Shown in pieces: positions 52,542 to 64,000 of a DNA stretch of 64,000 nt; position 1 is the stretch's first letter, and the number at the start of each line of letters is the position of its first letter. The stretch covers positions 868,001-932,000 of the forward strand of contig NZ_BSSM01000001.1 of the NCBI RefSeq assembly GCF_030269125.1, written 5' to 3'. Origin of the DNA: Streptomyces hygroscopicus subsp. hygroscopicus. GTDB taxonomy: Bacteria; Actinomycetota; Actinomycetes; Streptomycetales; Streptomycetaceae. The translations under genes and the position numbers were made by a program. The notes beneath the pieces are model-generated. The model was not told where the DNA came from, did no database searches, and was given only the letters and a program-made list of their open reading frames with translations.

Positions 52542-52657
52542 GGCGTCGTATCAGGGTGATCATCCACGGAAGCGGCGCGGGTCACAGCCGCAAGGGGAGA
52601 AAACTCACAAGCGATTGCTCTGCACTCTTTTGAGCACACTGGCCTAGCATCCGAGCC

Positions 52658-54456
52658 ATGACGGTCCTGCCTGACGACGGGCTCCCACTGGCCGCCGAGT
52701 TCCCTGACGCGACACACGAGCAGTGGCAACGCCTGGTCGAAGGTGTGCTGCGCAAGTCGGGCAAGGAAGTCTCGGGCGCGGCAGCTGAGGACGCTCTGTC
52801 CACGACTCTGGAGGACGGGCTGCGCACCCGTCCCCTCTACACCGCGCGCGACACCGCGCCCGACCCCGGTCTGCCGGGCTTCGCCCCGTACGTGCGGGGC
52901 GCGCGCCCCGAGGGCGGGGTCACGGGCGGCTGGGACGTACGGCAGCGGCACACGACGCTCGCCGACGGCGCGGTCCTCGCCGACCTGGAGAACGGCGGCA
53001 CCTCGCTGTGGCTGGCGCTGGGCGAGGGCGGCATCCCGGTCGCCGACCTCGGCCGGGCCCTGGAGGGCGTCTACCTGGACCTCGCGCCGGTCGTACTGGA
53101 CGCCGGCCGGGACACCGCGGCGGCGGCCGAGGCGCTGCTGGGCCTGTACGCGGACAAGGGCGTCGACCCCGGGGCCGCGCGCGGCAACCTGGGCGGCGAC
53201 CCGCTCGGACACGAGGCCCGCACCGGCACCGCGCAGGACTTCGCGCCGTACGCCGCCCTGGCCGCGCGCTGCGCCGAGACCCACCCGGGCGTGCGCGCGC
53301 TGACCGTGGACGCGTTGCCGTACCACGAGGCCGGCGGCTCGGCCGCGCAGGAGCTGGGCGCCTCGCTCGCCACCGGCGTGGCCTACCTGCGGGCCCTGAC
53401 CGAGGCGGGACTTACCGTCGGACAGGCCGCCGCACAGCTGGAGTTCCGGTACGCGGCCACCGCCGACCAGTTCCTGACCATCGCCAAGCTGCGCGCGGCG
53501 CGCCGGCTGTGGGCGCGGGTCGCGGAGGTCAGCGGCGCGCCCGGCGCACAGGTGCAGCACGTGGTGACCTCGCCGGTGATGATGTCCCGCCGCGACCCGT
53601 GGGTGAACATGCTGCGCACCACGGTGGCGACGCTCGCCGCCGGGGTGGGCGGCGCCGACTCCGTGACGGTGCTGCCGTTCGACCACGCGCTCGGCCTGCC
53701 GGACGCGTTCGCCCGGCGCATCGCCCGCAACACCTCCACGATCCTGATCGAGGAGTCGTACCTCGCTCGCGTCATCGACCCGGCGGGCGGCTCCTGGTAC
53801 GTGGAGCGGCTGACCGACGAACTGGCCCAGGCCGCCTGGGAGTTCTTCCGGACCATCGAGCGCGACGGCGGCCAGGCGGCCGTGCTGCGCTCCGGGCGAC
53901 TGCGCACCGACCTCGCGACGACGTGGGCGGAGCGCTCCAAGAGGCTCGCCAAGCGGCGCGAACCCATCACCGGTGTCAGCGAGTTCCCGCTGCTGGCCGA
54001 GAAGCCGGTGGAGCGCGAGCCCGCGCCCGAGCCGCCGTCCGGCGGGCTGCCCCGGGTGCGCCGGGACGAGGCGTTCGAGGAGCTGCGAGCCCGCTCCGAC
54101 GCCCATCTCGCGGCGACCGGCGCCCGCCCGCGGATCTTCCTCGCCACGCTCGGCTCGGCATCCGAGTACACCGCGCGGGCGTCCTTCGCCGCGAACCTGT
54201 TCCAGGCCGGCGGCATCGAGCCGGTCACCGAGGGGAGCTTCGAGGAGAGCGGCGCCACCGAGGCCGTGCTCTGCTCCAGCGACGCGCGGTACGCCGAAGA
54301 GGCCGAGCGGGCGGCCGGGTCGCTGCGCGCGGCCGGCGCCCGGCAGGTGTTCCTGGCGGGCCGGGGCGAGTACGCCGGTGTCGACTCGTACGTCTTCGCG
54401 GGCTGCGACGCCGTCGATGTGCTGTCCGCGACTCTTGACCGCATGGGAGTGTCCTG

Positions 54457-54457
<1 letters not shown>
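52658..54457 (+). CDS. mutA: Methylmalonyl-CoA mutase small (beta) subunit
   Basis: 599 aa. It has the mutase barrel, with [16 protein letters not shown], but no DxHxxG cobalamin motif in its C-terminal domain, as expected for the non-catalytic subunit. It starts at ATG 52658; its stop overlaps mutB (TGATG). It forms the heterodimer with MutB that interconverts methylmalonyl-CoA and succinyl-CoA. Confidence 0.93.
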
Positions 54458-56631
<2,174 letters not shown>

Positions 56632-56638
56632 GGGCGCG

Positions 56639-57646
56639 ATGGCCCCGATCGATCTCGACACGTATGTCAAGGGTGTGCTCGACGGGAAGCGGGCCCTGGT
56701 GGCCCGCGCCATCACGCTCGTCGAGTCCACCCGGCCCCAGCACCGCGCTCTCGCGCAGGAGTTGCTGACCCGGCTGCTGCCGCACAGCGGCCGGGCCCGG
56801 CGGATCGGCATCAGCGGTGTGCCGGGGGTCGGCAAGTCGACGTTCATCGACGCGTTCGGCACCATGCTGACCTCGCTGGGCCACCGGGTCGCCGTCCTCG
56901 CCGTCGACCCGTCCTCGACCCGCACCGGCGGCTCCATTCTCGGCGACAAGACGCGGATGGAACGGCTGTCGGTCGACCCGGCGGCCTTCGTACGGCCCTC
57001 CCCCAGCGCGGGCACGCTGGGCGGGGTCGCGAAGGCCACCCGGGAGTCGATGGTGGTGATGGAGGCGGCGGGCTACGACGTGATCCTCGTGGAGACCGTC
57101 GGCGTCGGACAGTCGGAGACGGCGGTCGCCGACATGGTCGACTCCTTCCTGCTGCTCACCCTGGCCCGCACCGGCGACCAGTTGCAGGGCATCAAGAAGG
57201 GCGTCCTGGAGCTGGCCGACGTGATCGCCGTCAACAAGGCGGACGGCCCGCACGAGCGTGACGCGCGGGCCGCGGCCAGGGAGCTGGCGGGCGCGCTGCG
57301 GCTGATGCACGGCAAGGACGCGTTCTGGACCCCGCCGGTGCTGCACTGCAGCGCGCGCGAGTCCACGGGACTCGGCACGGTGTGGGAACGGCTGGAGCAG
57401 CACCGCACCCTGCTGGACTCCACCGGGCGGCTCACCGCCAAGCGGCGGGACCAGCAGGTCGACTGGACGTGGGCGATGGTCCGCGACGAACTCCTCGGCC
57501 GCCTGCACGCGGACCCGGCGGTACGGGAGGCGGCGCCGGAGCTCGAACGGCGGGTCAGGGAAGGCACGTTGACGGCCACGCTGGCGGCGGAGCGGATTCT
57601 CCGGGCATTCGAAGGCGGCACGAGCCGGTCGTGCTCGGCTAGCTGA
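56639..57646 (+). CDS. meaB: MeaB-type GTPase chaperone for methylmalonyl-CoA mutase
   Basis: 335 aa G3E-family GTPase. P-loop GVPGVGKST near residue 60, the ETVGVGQSE switch region and NKADG. It protects and reloads the mutase cofactor. It starts 7 bp after mutB and is tail-to-tail with the ANTAR gene by an 8-bp overlap. Confidence 0.95.
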   Translation: MAPIDLDTYVKGVLDGKRALVARAITLVESTRPQHRALAQELLTRLLPHSGRARRIGISGVPGVGKSTFIDAFGTMLTSLGHRVAVLAVDPSSTRTGGSILGDKTRMERLSVDPAAFVRPSPSAGTLGGVAKATRESMVVMEAAGYDVILVETVGVGQSETAVADMVDSFLLLTLARTGDQLQGIKKGVLELADVIAVNKADGPHERDARAAARELAGALRLMHGKDAFWTPPVLHCSARESTGLGTVWERLEQHRTLLDSTGRLTAKRRDQQVDWTWAMVRDELLGRLHADPAVREAAPELERRVREGTLTATLAAERILRAFEGGTSRSCSAS

Positions 57647-58328
57647 GTCCGCCGCGTTCGCAGATCCGTCGTGCCACCTCCCGGAGTTTGACGTTCTTGT
57701 CCTGGGAGTAGCGGCGCAGCACGTCGAAGGCCTGGTCCTCGGTGAGGTCGTGGCTGCCCATGAGGATGCCCATGGCCTCGCCGATGACGTGCCGGGTGGC
57801 GACGGCCTGTTCCAGCTGGGCGTGGGTGCGGGCGCTGGAGAAGGCGACGGCGGCGTGCGAGGCGAGCAGCCAGCCGGCCGTCTCGCCGGCCTCGGTGAAG
57901 GCGCCCGGACCGCGGGAGTAGATGTTCAGCGCGCCGAGGTCCTCGTCCTCGGTGTAGAGCAGGAAGCCCATCATGCTGCCGAGGCCCAGCTCGCGGGCCG
58001 CACGCACGTAGTTCGGCCAGCCCGGGTGGTCCTCGCGGAAGTCGGCGATGCGGAACACCCGGTCCGCGCTCTCGCGGCGCGCGACGTCGTAGCAGGGGCC
58101 CTCCTGGAGGCGCTCCTGCAACCGGTCGCTGTCGATCACCACCTGGTCGGTCGGGGCGAGGGTGCGCACTCCCTTGGCGTGCAGGATGAGGATGCCGGCG
58201 GCGTCACAGCCGGGGACCAGCTCGGTGGCGGACCGGGTGATCCGGTCCAGGGTGTCGGTCACCGTCTCCTGCGCCAGCAGGTCCCGTGCGAGCGCGGCCA
58301 TCCGCTCGGCGAACACGCGCCAGTCCAT
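57639..58328 (-). CDS. GAF-ANTAR regulator
   Basis: 229 aa. The N-terminal part (about 20-165) is a GAF-type sensor; the C-terminal part (about 170-228) is an ANTAR RNA-binding domain ([10 protein letters not shown]...[15 protein letters not shown]). The start is ATG 58328 with GGGAGGAG. ANTAR proteins bind paired hairpins in leaders to prevent termination. Its target is not visible here. Confidence 0.9.
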   Translation of the reverse strand: MDWRVFAERMAALARDLLAQETVTDTLDRITRSATELVPGCDAAGILILHAKGVRTLAPTDQVVIDSDRLQERLQEGPCYDVARRESADRVFRIADFREDHPGWPNYVRAARELGLGSMMGFLLYTEDEDLGALNIYSRGPGAFTEAGETAGWLLASHAAVAFSSARTHAQLEQAVATRHVIGEAMGILMGSHDLTEDQAFDVLRRYSQDKNVKLREVARRICERGGLS

Positions 58329-58857
58329 CGTTCTCCTCCCTGTCCCCGCCCCCGACCACCTGCCCTGTTTCCACCATCGCATCCCCACGCGCGGGCGGCT
58401 GGCCGGGACACACGAGGGCGCGGGGGTGGGGGGCGAAGACGTGGGGGAGGACCGGGGACGCGTGGGGCCGGGGCGGTGTGCGAGGGGGCGGGAACCGGGC
58501 TGAGGGGGCGGCGCGCGGGGGCGGGCGAGGACGGCGCCGGGGCGCGGGACGAGGGTTCCCCGGGGCCTGGAGCAGAGGAACCGGCCAACGAGCGGGCGCG
58601 CGGCACGCGGGGACGCGGCGAGGGCACCGGGCGGCGGACGGTCGTCTCGGCCCCGACGCGCGCACCCTGGCCGCCGGCGCGGCGGACGGCACGATCCGGC
58701 TGTGGGACCTCGGCACGACAGCACACCCGGGGCCGGCGACGGAGAAACGGATGCCGGGGCCCGGTGCGCGGCGTGGGGACGCGCGAGGGCGCCGGGGCGG
58801 ACGCCGAGGGGGCATCGGGCCGGGACAGGAGGGCGCGGGGTGCGGGGGACGGGCGGG
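58329..58857. other. Intergenic stretch holding a WD40 relic
   Basis: 529 bp with very high GC. Apart from the relic at 58625-58737 no gene is supported. Confidence 0.5.
58625..58737 (+). pseudogene. Relic of a WD40-repeat protein
   Basis: The plus-strand frame reads DARTLAAGAADGTIRLWDLG, a near-canonical WD40 blade end. It has no start, no upstream blades in frame and no continuation. A decayed fragment of a WD40 protein gene is the best reading. Confidence 0.6.
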
Positions 58858-61296
58858 TCAGTCCTCGCGTTCCGGCAGGACCAGGCGGAACGCCGCCCCG
58901 GTCAGCGCGCGGTTGTCGGAGTCGAGGACCTCGATGTCGGCGGAGACGTCGTCCGTGGCGCAGGACTGGAGGAAGCGGCGTACCCGGTGCAGGCCGCGGC
59001 CCCGGCCCTCGCCCCGGGTGGTCCAGGTGGGGCCGAAGATCCGAGCGGGCCGGGACGCGGCCTTCTCCGGCAGGCCGGGCCCGCTGTCGCGGAGCACGAT
59101 CAGCACCTCGGGGCTGTCCCGCTCGACCAGGATCTGGAGGACGCCGTCCTGGCCGGCCAGGGCCTCGGCCGCGTTGTCCATCACCTCGTAGAGCACCGCG
59201 CGCAGCACGGGTTCGGGCACCGCGACCCGCAGTCCGGGCGGGCAGCGCACATCGAGGCCGGCGTAGGGGTGCGCCTCCTCGAACTCGGGCTGCAACGAGG
59301 CGATGAGCACGGCCGGTTCGGCCCCGGGAGCGCCGGCCCCCGCGAAGTCCTCCTCGGCCAGCTGCCGTCGCGCCTCCTCCGCGAACTCCTCGTACCCGCC
59401 CGGGGTCTGGCGCAGGCGGGGGTACAGGGGCACGGTCGCGTACCGGTTGAGGTGCCACGGCTTCGGGCCGTCGCCGCGCTCCTCCCGCTCCAGGGCGAGC
59501 CTGTCGAGCAGTACGGTGAGCTGCTGCTCGGCCTCGGCCCGCAGGGCCCGCACGATGCCGCTGAGGGGGACCCGGAGCTCGTCCCCCGCGCCGGTCAGCA
59601 GCCCCCTGCGCACCAGGTCGTCGACCGCGGCCAGGATCCGCTCCCTGACCCACTGCTCCGCGCCGCACGCCTCGGCCATGTCCGCCACCTCCTCCCGGCC
59701 GACGTGCCCCCCGACGGCGTCGCTCGCCGCCAGCGCCGCCCACCAGGCCGCCTCCGCGGCGGGCCCGCCGCAGCGGGCCGTCAGTTCCTCCCGCAGCGCA
59801 TGGGTCAGCGCCTCGTCCTGCTGCCAGCCGCCCTCGGCCGCCGCCCACCGCCGGACGGGGTGCGCGCCGTCGGCGGGGCGCTCCGCGTACCGCAGCATCA
59901 CCAGCAGCAGATGCGGGTCCATGCCGGTGCAGTGCTCCATGGCCTGTACGGCGGCCGGGCCGCAGCCCAGCGAGAGACGGCTGATCCAGCGCAGGGTGCG
60001 CCAGGCCACGTCGGCCTCGGCGCCCAGGATCCGGCCGAGTTCGGGCCCGTTGTGCCCGGCGAGCGCCGCGACCGGCCACTGCGGGGCGAGCATGCCGAGC
60101 AGGGCCGCCGCCCGGTCCGGTACCTCGGTGAGCACCACCAGGCGCAGCAGGTCCCGCAGGGTCAGCACCGCGGTGGGGCGCCGGTCGGTGTAGCCGGGCG
60201 GTTCGACCCGGGGGCCGACCGCCACACAGGGCCGCTCGTCCTCGCCGGTGTCCGGCAGGCCGACCGCCCCGGGGCCGCCGACATACAGGTCGACGCGGCC
60301 GGTCGGGTGCAGCCGGGAGAGGGCGGGACCGGTGAACAGGCCGTCGAGGAAAGCGAGATGGAAGGAACTGTCCTCGACCGGTGTTGCCGTCATCGGGCCG
60401 GCCGGCGGCGCCCCGAGGAAGCGGCACAGCGCACGGGCGAACCCGGCGGCCGCCTCGGCGGACAGGTCGTGCTCCAGGCGGCCGTACGCCTCCAGCAGCC
60501 CCCTTCCGGCGCGGTCGGCCGCCCGCCAGTCGACGAACGCCGGGGGCCGCAGCCTGCCGGGGTTGAGGTGGAAGTCGAGGAACTGGCGCGGGTCCCAGTC
60601 CGCCTTCCAGACCGGCGGCGCGGTCATGGCCTCGGGGATCGGGGCGCCGGGCGGCTCACGGTTCAGCAGGGCGGTCGCGGCGACCAGTTCGCCGGCTTCG
60701 ATGAGGGCCCGGATGCGGGCGACGGCCTGGTCCTCGGCTCCCTGGTCCGCCGCCGCGGGGAGCCGGGCGGCGAGTTCGCGGGAGGCGTCCGCGATGCGCC
60801 GTTCGAGTTCGTCCGCCATCGCGTCCAGGCGCGCGACCACCCGGGGCCGCCCCGAGCGGGCCTGTTCCACCAGCACCTCGGCCTCGACGGGGTCCTCCCG
60901 CCAGGCCACGCCCGCGCCCTGGGCCCGACGGGCGAGCGCGTCCAGCCGCTGTCCCACCAGCTCGGCCGCCTTCACCCGCAGGCTCTCCAGCTGCCGGGCC
61001 AGCCGCTCGGCGTCGTACGGACGCAGGTCCCCGCTCCCCGCGAGCAGGTACTCGGCGGCGTCGAACTCGCCCCGCTCCAGAAGCTCCTCGCAGACGACGC
61101 GCACGGGGCGGCCGCCGAGCCGGGCGAGGACCGCGCGGGCCAGCTCGACGGCGTCCTCGGGGCCGTACGACGGTTGCCGGCGCGCCAGCAGGGCCAGCAC
61201 CTCGGGGTAGCGGAACCGGCCGGGCCAGGTGCCGAGCAGGTGCCGGGCGCCGTCCAGATGGTTCCGCACCTGGCTGTCGTGGCTCGGCGCGCTCAT
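58858..61296 (-). CDS. Large helical protein with C-terminal GHKL ATPase domain
   Basis: 812 aa. The N-terminal two thirds is helical with no recognised motif. The C-terminus is histidine-kinase-like: N-box EVMDNAAEAL (704-713), G1 box DSGPGLP (737-743) and a Gly-rich lid GRGRGL (764-769). No phospho-acceptor His domain is recognised. It starts at ATG 61296 in an ATGA overlap with the PLD-like gene, so the two are coupled. May be the sensor or ATPase half of a two-gene system; unknown function. Confidence 0.75.
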   Translation of the reverse strand: MSAPSHDSQVRNHLDGARHLLGTWPGRFRYPEVLALLARRQPSYGPEDAVELARAVLARLGGRPVRVVCEELLERGEFDAAEYLLAGSGDLRPYDAERLARQLESLRVKAAELVGQRLDALARRAQGAGVAWREDPVEAEVLVEQARSGRPRVVARLDAMADELERRIADASRELAARLPAAADQGAEDQAVARIRALIEAGELVAATALLNREPPGAPIPEAMTAPPVWKADWDPRQFLDFHLNPGRLRPPAFVDWRAADRAGRGLLEAYGRLEHDLSAEAAAGFARALCRFLGAPPAGPMTATPVEDSSFHLAFLDGLFTGPALSRLHPTGRVDLYVGGPGAVGLPDTGEDERPCVAVGPRVEPPGYTDRRPTAVLTLRDLLRLVVLTEVPDRAAALLGMLAPQWPVAALAGHNGPELGRILGAEADVAWRTLRWISRLSLGCGPAAVQAMEHCTGMDPHLLLVMLRYAERPADGAHPVRRWAAAEGGWQQDEALTHALREELTARCGGPAAEAAWWAALAASDAVGGHVGREEVADMAEACGAEQWVRERILAAVDDLVRRGLLTGAGDELRVPLSGIVRALRAEAEQQLTVLLDRLALEREERGDGPKPWHLNRYATVPLYPRLRQTPGGYEEFAEEARRQLAEEDFAGAGAPGAEPAVLIASLQPEFEEAHPYAGLDVRCPPGLRVAVPEPVLRAVLYEVMDNAAEALAGQDGVLQILVERDSPEVLIVLRDSGPGLPEKAASRPARIFGPTWTTRGEGRGRGLHRVRRFLQSCATDDVSADIEVLDSDNRALTGAAFRLVLPERED

Positions 61297-64000
61297 GCGT
61301 TCTCCTTCCCGGCCTTCGGCAGCGCGGACAGCGCCTCCAGCAGGGCCTTGGCCGGATGACAGGCGGGCTCGCCCAACTCGTCCGCCTCCTTGACCAGTCG
61401 GTGCCAGGAGCGGTCCAGATGGCGGGCGAACCGCCGCTGGGCGTCGGTCAGCCGGGGTGCGGCCGGTCCCTGGCACCCCTCCTCGGAGCGGGCCACCAGG
61501 GACCTGGCCTCGGCGATGAACTCGGCGAGGCGGCGGGCGTAGGCGAAGTGGTTGCTCCACTCGATCTTGCGCAGGCCGAGGTCCGCGGACATGCGGTCGA
61601 TGTGGGTGCGGATCTCGTGCTCGCCCTGCGGCAGCCGCTCGATCACCGGGACCCAGCGGTCGGCTGGCCGGGGGCCGTGGGCCATCTCGCGGACCTGGGC
61701 GAGGATGCCGTCCGGCCGGAACAGCGCGCGGTGGAGCTTCTGGCCGTCCGTGAAGCTGAAGTGGTTCTTGGCCTGCTCGAAGTCGTCCACCTCGGCGGCG
61801 AGCCGGGCCCAGCGCTCGTCGGTGCGGGCCGAACGCTCCTGGCCCGCCGCCCACTCGTCCACGTCCTGCAACGGCAGCGGGGCCGGTGCCGTCTCGAAGC
61901 AGGCGCGGGCGGCGCGGGCCAGCTCCAGCCAGGCCGTCGGCAGCCCCTCGGCGGGCTCTCCCTCCGTCAGGTGCGCGCAGGCGAGCCGGCCCGTGTCGCC
62001 GCCGTGCAGCAGCATCTCCGCGACGGCGCCCGCGAGCGCGACGGTCCGCTGCTCGGGCAGGGCGGTCTCCAGGGCGAGGGCGCTGAAGAAGAGCTGTTCG
62101 CCGAACGGGCCGTGCTCCAGCGGGATTGCCGCGGCGGCCAGTTCGACGGAGAGTGCGCCCGGCTTGCCACCGAGCAGCGGGGTGAGGAGGTACGCCTCCA
62201 TGAACGCCCCGCGCCGCCACGCGTCCTCCAGGAGCCAGCGGGACCACTTGTCGGAATCGGCGGTGCGCGCCCCGGGATCCTGGTCCTCGGTATCGTCGGG
62301 GGCCGCGGCCTCCCGGTCCCCCGTGCCCATCAACAGCGCCGCCGCGTGCCGCCGCAGCTCCTCCGCGGCCCTGCCCGCCCGCTCCCGCTGGGCCAGTGCC
62401 GTCCACGGGTCGTCGTCCGCCGGGATCGCGGAGAACACCCCGGCCGTGGGGTGGTACTCGGGGCCGTCGCCGCCGCGGTCCCCCGCGTCCCCGAACCACT
62501 CCGGGATGCCCAGTTCGCGCGCGAAGTCCGCGGTGAAGGCGGTCCCCAGGACGTGCAGCCCGACCTGCGCCACCGCGCCCTGCCCGGGATGCGCCGCGCC
62601 GTGTCCCACCGGGTGGTGGCTGCCCACCACCAGCTCGTGATCGCTGAGCACCGCCCGCGCCCTGGCCTTGCCGATGCGCAGGGTGCCGCCCGCCTTGAGG
62701 CTCTTGAGCAGGGCGTCGTACGCGGCGGCGGTGCGCCGGCCGCCGCTGAGCGAGGGATGCTGGAGGTGCACGGTGCCGCCCGCGTCCCGCAGCCGGCGCA
62801 GCCGCAGCGCGAGGGTCTCGTCGCACGCCTCGTGCTCGGCCCGGTCGTCGGTGATGGCGAGCCGTTCGCCCGCGCCCGCGACGAGGCGGCCCATCACCTC
62901 GGCGTAGGCGCCGTCCCACACCGCGCGCACCACCGGATCGGCGCCCCGGTACACGTCGTTCACCGCGTCCACGAGTTCGCGCAGCACCCGTCCCCAGGCG
63001 GCCGCCCAGCGGACCTGGAAGCCCACGGGGTCCTCGTCCCACTTCTCCGGCAGCTCCGGGGGCTCCCACTGCCACCAGCGCACCGGCTCGGCCGGGAGTT
63101 CGCCGCGGGTGCGGCCGAAGTCGTCGGGGGCGATGGCGATGCTCCGCGCGGTGTCCCAGTAGGGGTAGACCCTGCGCACCCAGCTGAGCAGGTCGGCCAC
63201 GCACAGCGGGGGCGCGTCGGTGTCCTCGGACGGTTCCACGAGCACCCCGGCGCCGGTCTCCGCCGACAGGAAGCCACGTGAGCCGACGTAGGCGGCACGG
63301 TTGTCGCAGATGAGCAGCGATGCCGCGCTGGAGCTGCTGCGCTTCTCCATCAGCACCTTGCCGGGATAGCGCGCCTTGAGGTCGAACAACGCGGTCTCGG
63401 CCCGAGCCTCCAGCTTCGCCGTCGGGTGCTCGCCCCACAGCACGACCAGGGTGGCGCCCCGCTTCAGCGCCCCCTCCAGGGCGGGCAGCAGCGGGTTGAG
63501 GGCGTCGTAGGCGATGGCCGGTGCGGCCAGCACCAGTTGGTGTTCGGCCCGGTCGATCAGGTCGCCGACGACGTAGCCGACGCCGGCCTCGGGCGCCACC
63601 CGCTGGGCCGCGCAACGGGCCCTGCGCGCCTCGGAGATCTGTTCGCGCAGCTGGTCCGTCCTGGACTTCAGCGCCTGGTGCCGGCCGGGCAGGTCCGGCA
63701 GTTCGGGGGCACCGTCCAGCCCCTCGGCCAGCTGTTCCAGCTCGCGGATCAGCTCCCTGAGGTTGTCGGGCCGCACCACCTCCGGAACCTGGCGGTTCAG
63801 CAGTTTCTTGACGAAGGCGCTCTCGGGGCGCGTGCGCAGCAGGTGGGTGATGTGGGCCTGGAAGAGCTGGGCGCCCCTGCGCCCCCAGCCGGACGGCGCC
63901 TCGACGGGCACGGCGGCGATCTGCCCGCTGCCCGGGTCCTTCTTCACCACGACCTCGACCTGGCTCCAGCGGACCGCCTCGGGCGGGCTGAGCACGGGGT
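61293..64000 (-). CDS. Large PLD-like protein with degenerate HKD motifs, 5-prime end probably outside window
   Basis: At least 900 aa visible. The first PLD-type repeat is clear by fold (AEHQLVLAAPAIAYDALNPL ... LLICDNRAAYVGSRGFLS), and a second follows (RAVLSDHELVVGSHHP). In both the catalytic His and Lys of HxKxxxxD seem replaced (Ala/Ser in the first, Arg/Arg in the second), so catalysis is doubtful. The first in-frame GTG is at 63995 with no ribosome-binding site in view, so the gene likely begins past the edge. Coupled to the GHKL gene. Confidence 0.7.
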   Translation of the reverse strand, partial: PVLSPPEAVRWSQVEVVVKKDPGSGQIAAVPVEAPSGWGRRGAQLFQAHITHLLRTRPESAFVKKLLNRQVPEVVRPDNLRELIRELEQLAEGLDGAPELPDLPGRHQALKSRTDQLREQISEARRARCAAQRVAPEAGVGYVVGDLIDRAEHQLVLAAPAIAYDALNPLLPALEGALKRGATLVVLWGEHPTAKLEARAETALFDLKARYPGKVLMEKRSSSSAASLLICDNRAAYVGSRGFLSAETGAGVLVEPSEDTDAPPLCVADLLSWVRRVYPYWDTARSIAIAPDDFGRTRGELPAEPVRWWQWEPPELPEKWDEDPVGFQVRWAAAWGRVLRELVDAVNDVYRGADPVVRAVWDGAYAEVMGRLVAGAGERLAITDDRAEHEACDETLALRLRRLRDAGGTVHLQHPSLSGGRRTAAAYDALLKSLKAGGTLRIGKARARAVLSDHELVVGSHHPVGHGAAHPGQGAVAQVGLHVLGTAFTADFARELGIPEWFGDAGDRGGDGPEYHPTAGVFSAIPADDDPWTALAQRERAGRAAEELRRHAAALLMGTGDREAAAPDDTEDQDPGARTADSDKWSRWLLEDAWRRGAFMEAYLLTPLLGGKPGALSVELAAAAIPLEHGPFGEQLFFSALALETALPEQRTVALAGAVAEMLLHGGDTGRLACAHLTEGEPAEGLPTAWLELARAARACFETAPAPLPLQDVDEWAAGQERSARTDERWARLAAEVDDFEQAKNHFSFTDGQKLHRALFRPDGILAQVREMAHGPRPADRWVPVIERLPQGEHEIRTHIDRMSADLGLRKIEWSNHFAYARRLAEFIAEARSLVARSEEGCQGPAAPRLTDAQRRFARHLDRSWHRLVKEADELGEPACHPAKALLEALSALPKAGKENA

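Overview
The window is about 72 percent GC, with actinobacterial codon use, ATGA/GTGA-coupled genes, a SARP regulator carrying a TTA codon, a SepF paralogue, ANTAR and HATPase regulators and Pnkp/Hen1. It is a Streptomyces (or close relative) chromosome. Both edges cut genes.

Left part (1 to about 25.8 kb): an azoxy natural-product cluster built on the valanimycin-type cascade. A minus-strand arm carries an acyl-AMP ligase (cut by the window), a one-module type I PKS and a free ACP. A plus-strand operon (6993-19178) carries an ALDH-type reductase, an acyl-CoA-dehydrogenase-like N-hydroxylase (VlmH type), a class III aminotransferase, an SRPBCC protein, a small membrane protein (VlmO-type hydrazine synthase), a flavin reductase (VlmR type), a diiron protein (VlmB-type azoxy synthase), KAS III, ACP, KAS II, a permease and a second seryl-tRNA synthetase (VlmL type). 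A second minus-strand arm carries the VlmA-type seryl transferase, a 49-aa peptide, a three-His-box desaturase, an MFS exporter, a ferredoxin and FabI. A SARP gene closes the cluster. Proposed logic: a mini fatty-acid synthase makes a medium chain; reduction and transamination give an amine; N-hydroxylation gives a hydroxylamine; seryl-tRNA donates serine; N-N bond formation and oxidation give the azoxy group. The PKS, whose DH and ER look dead, may add one malonate unit to the serine carboxyl, as elaiomycin or maniwamycin structures would require.

The most striking element is a class II tRNA-like gene (24636-24730) between the seryl transferase and the SARP gene. Its acceptor stem, G73-CCA, D arm, variable arm and T arm are intact and serine-type, but its anticodon arm is aberrant. 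It looks like a non-decoding tRNA-Ser that could feed the pathway. Phased 11-bp CTGAY repeats, typical of SARP operators, lie beside it and at two other cluster promoters.

Middle part (25.9-42 kb): acyl-CoA carboxylase beta and epsilon subunits; an aminobenzoyl-CoA (anthranilate-type) catabolic island with ligase, PaaX-family regulator, acyl-CoA dehydrogenase, RidA, two-domain monooxygenase/reductase and enoyl-CoA hydratase, with a shared promoter/operator upstream of two operons; then an arginine deiminase unit (arcA, argF, permease).

Right part (42-64 kb): Pnkp/Hen1 RNA repair, an F420-type oxidoreductase, a MazG-like/ATPase pair, a SepF paralogue, a polytopic membrane protein, the methylmalonyl-CoA mutase operon (mutA-mutB-meaB), a GAF-ANTAR regulator, a WD40 relic, and a two-gene operon of a degenerate PLD-like protein and a GHKL ATPase that runs off the right edge.
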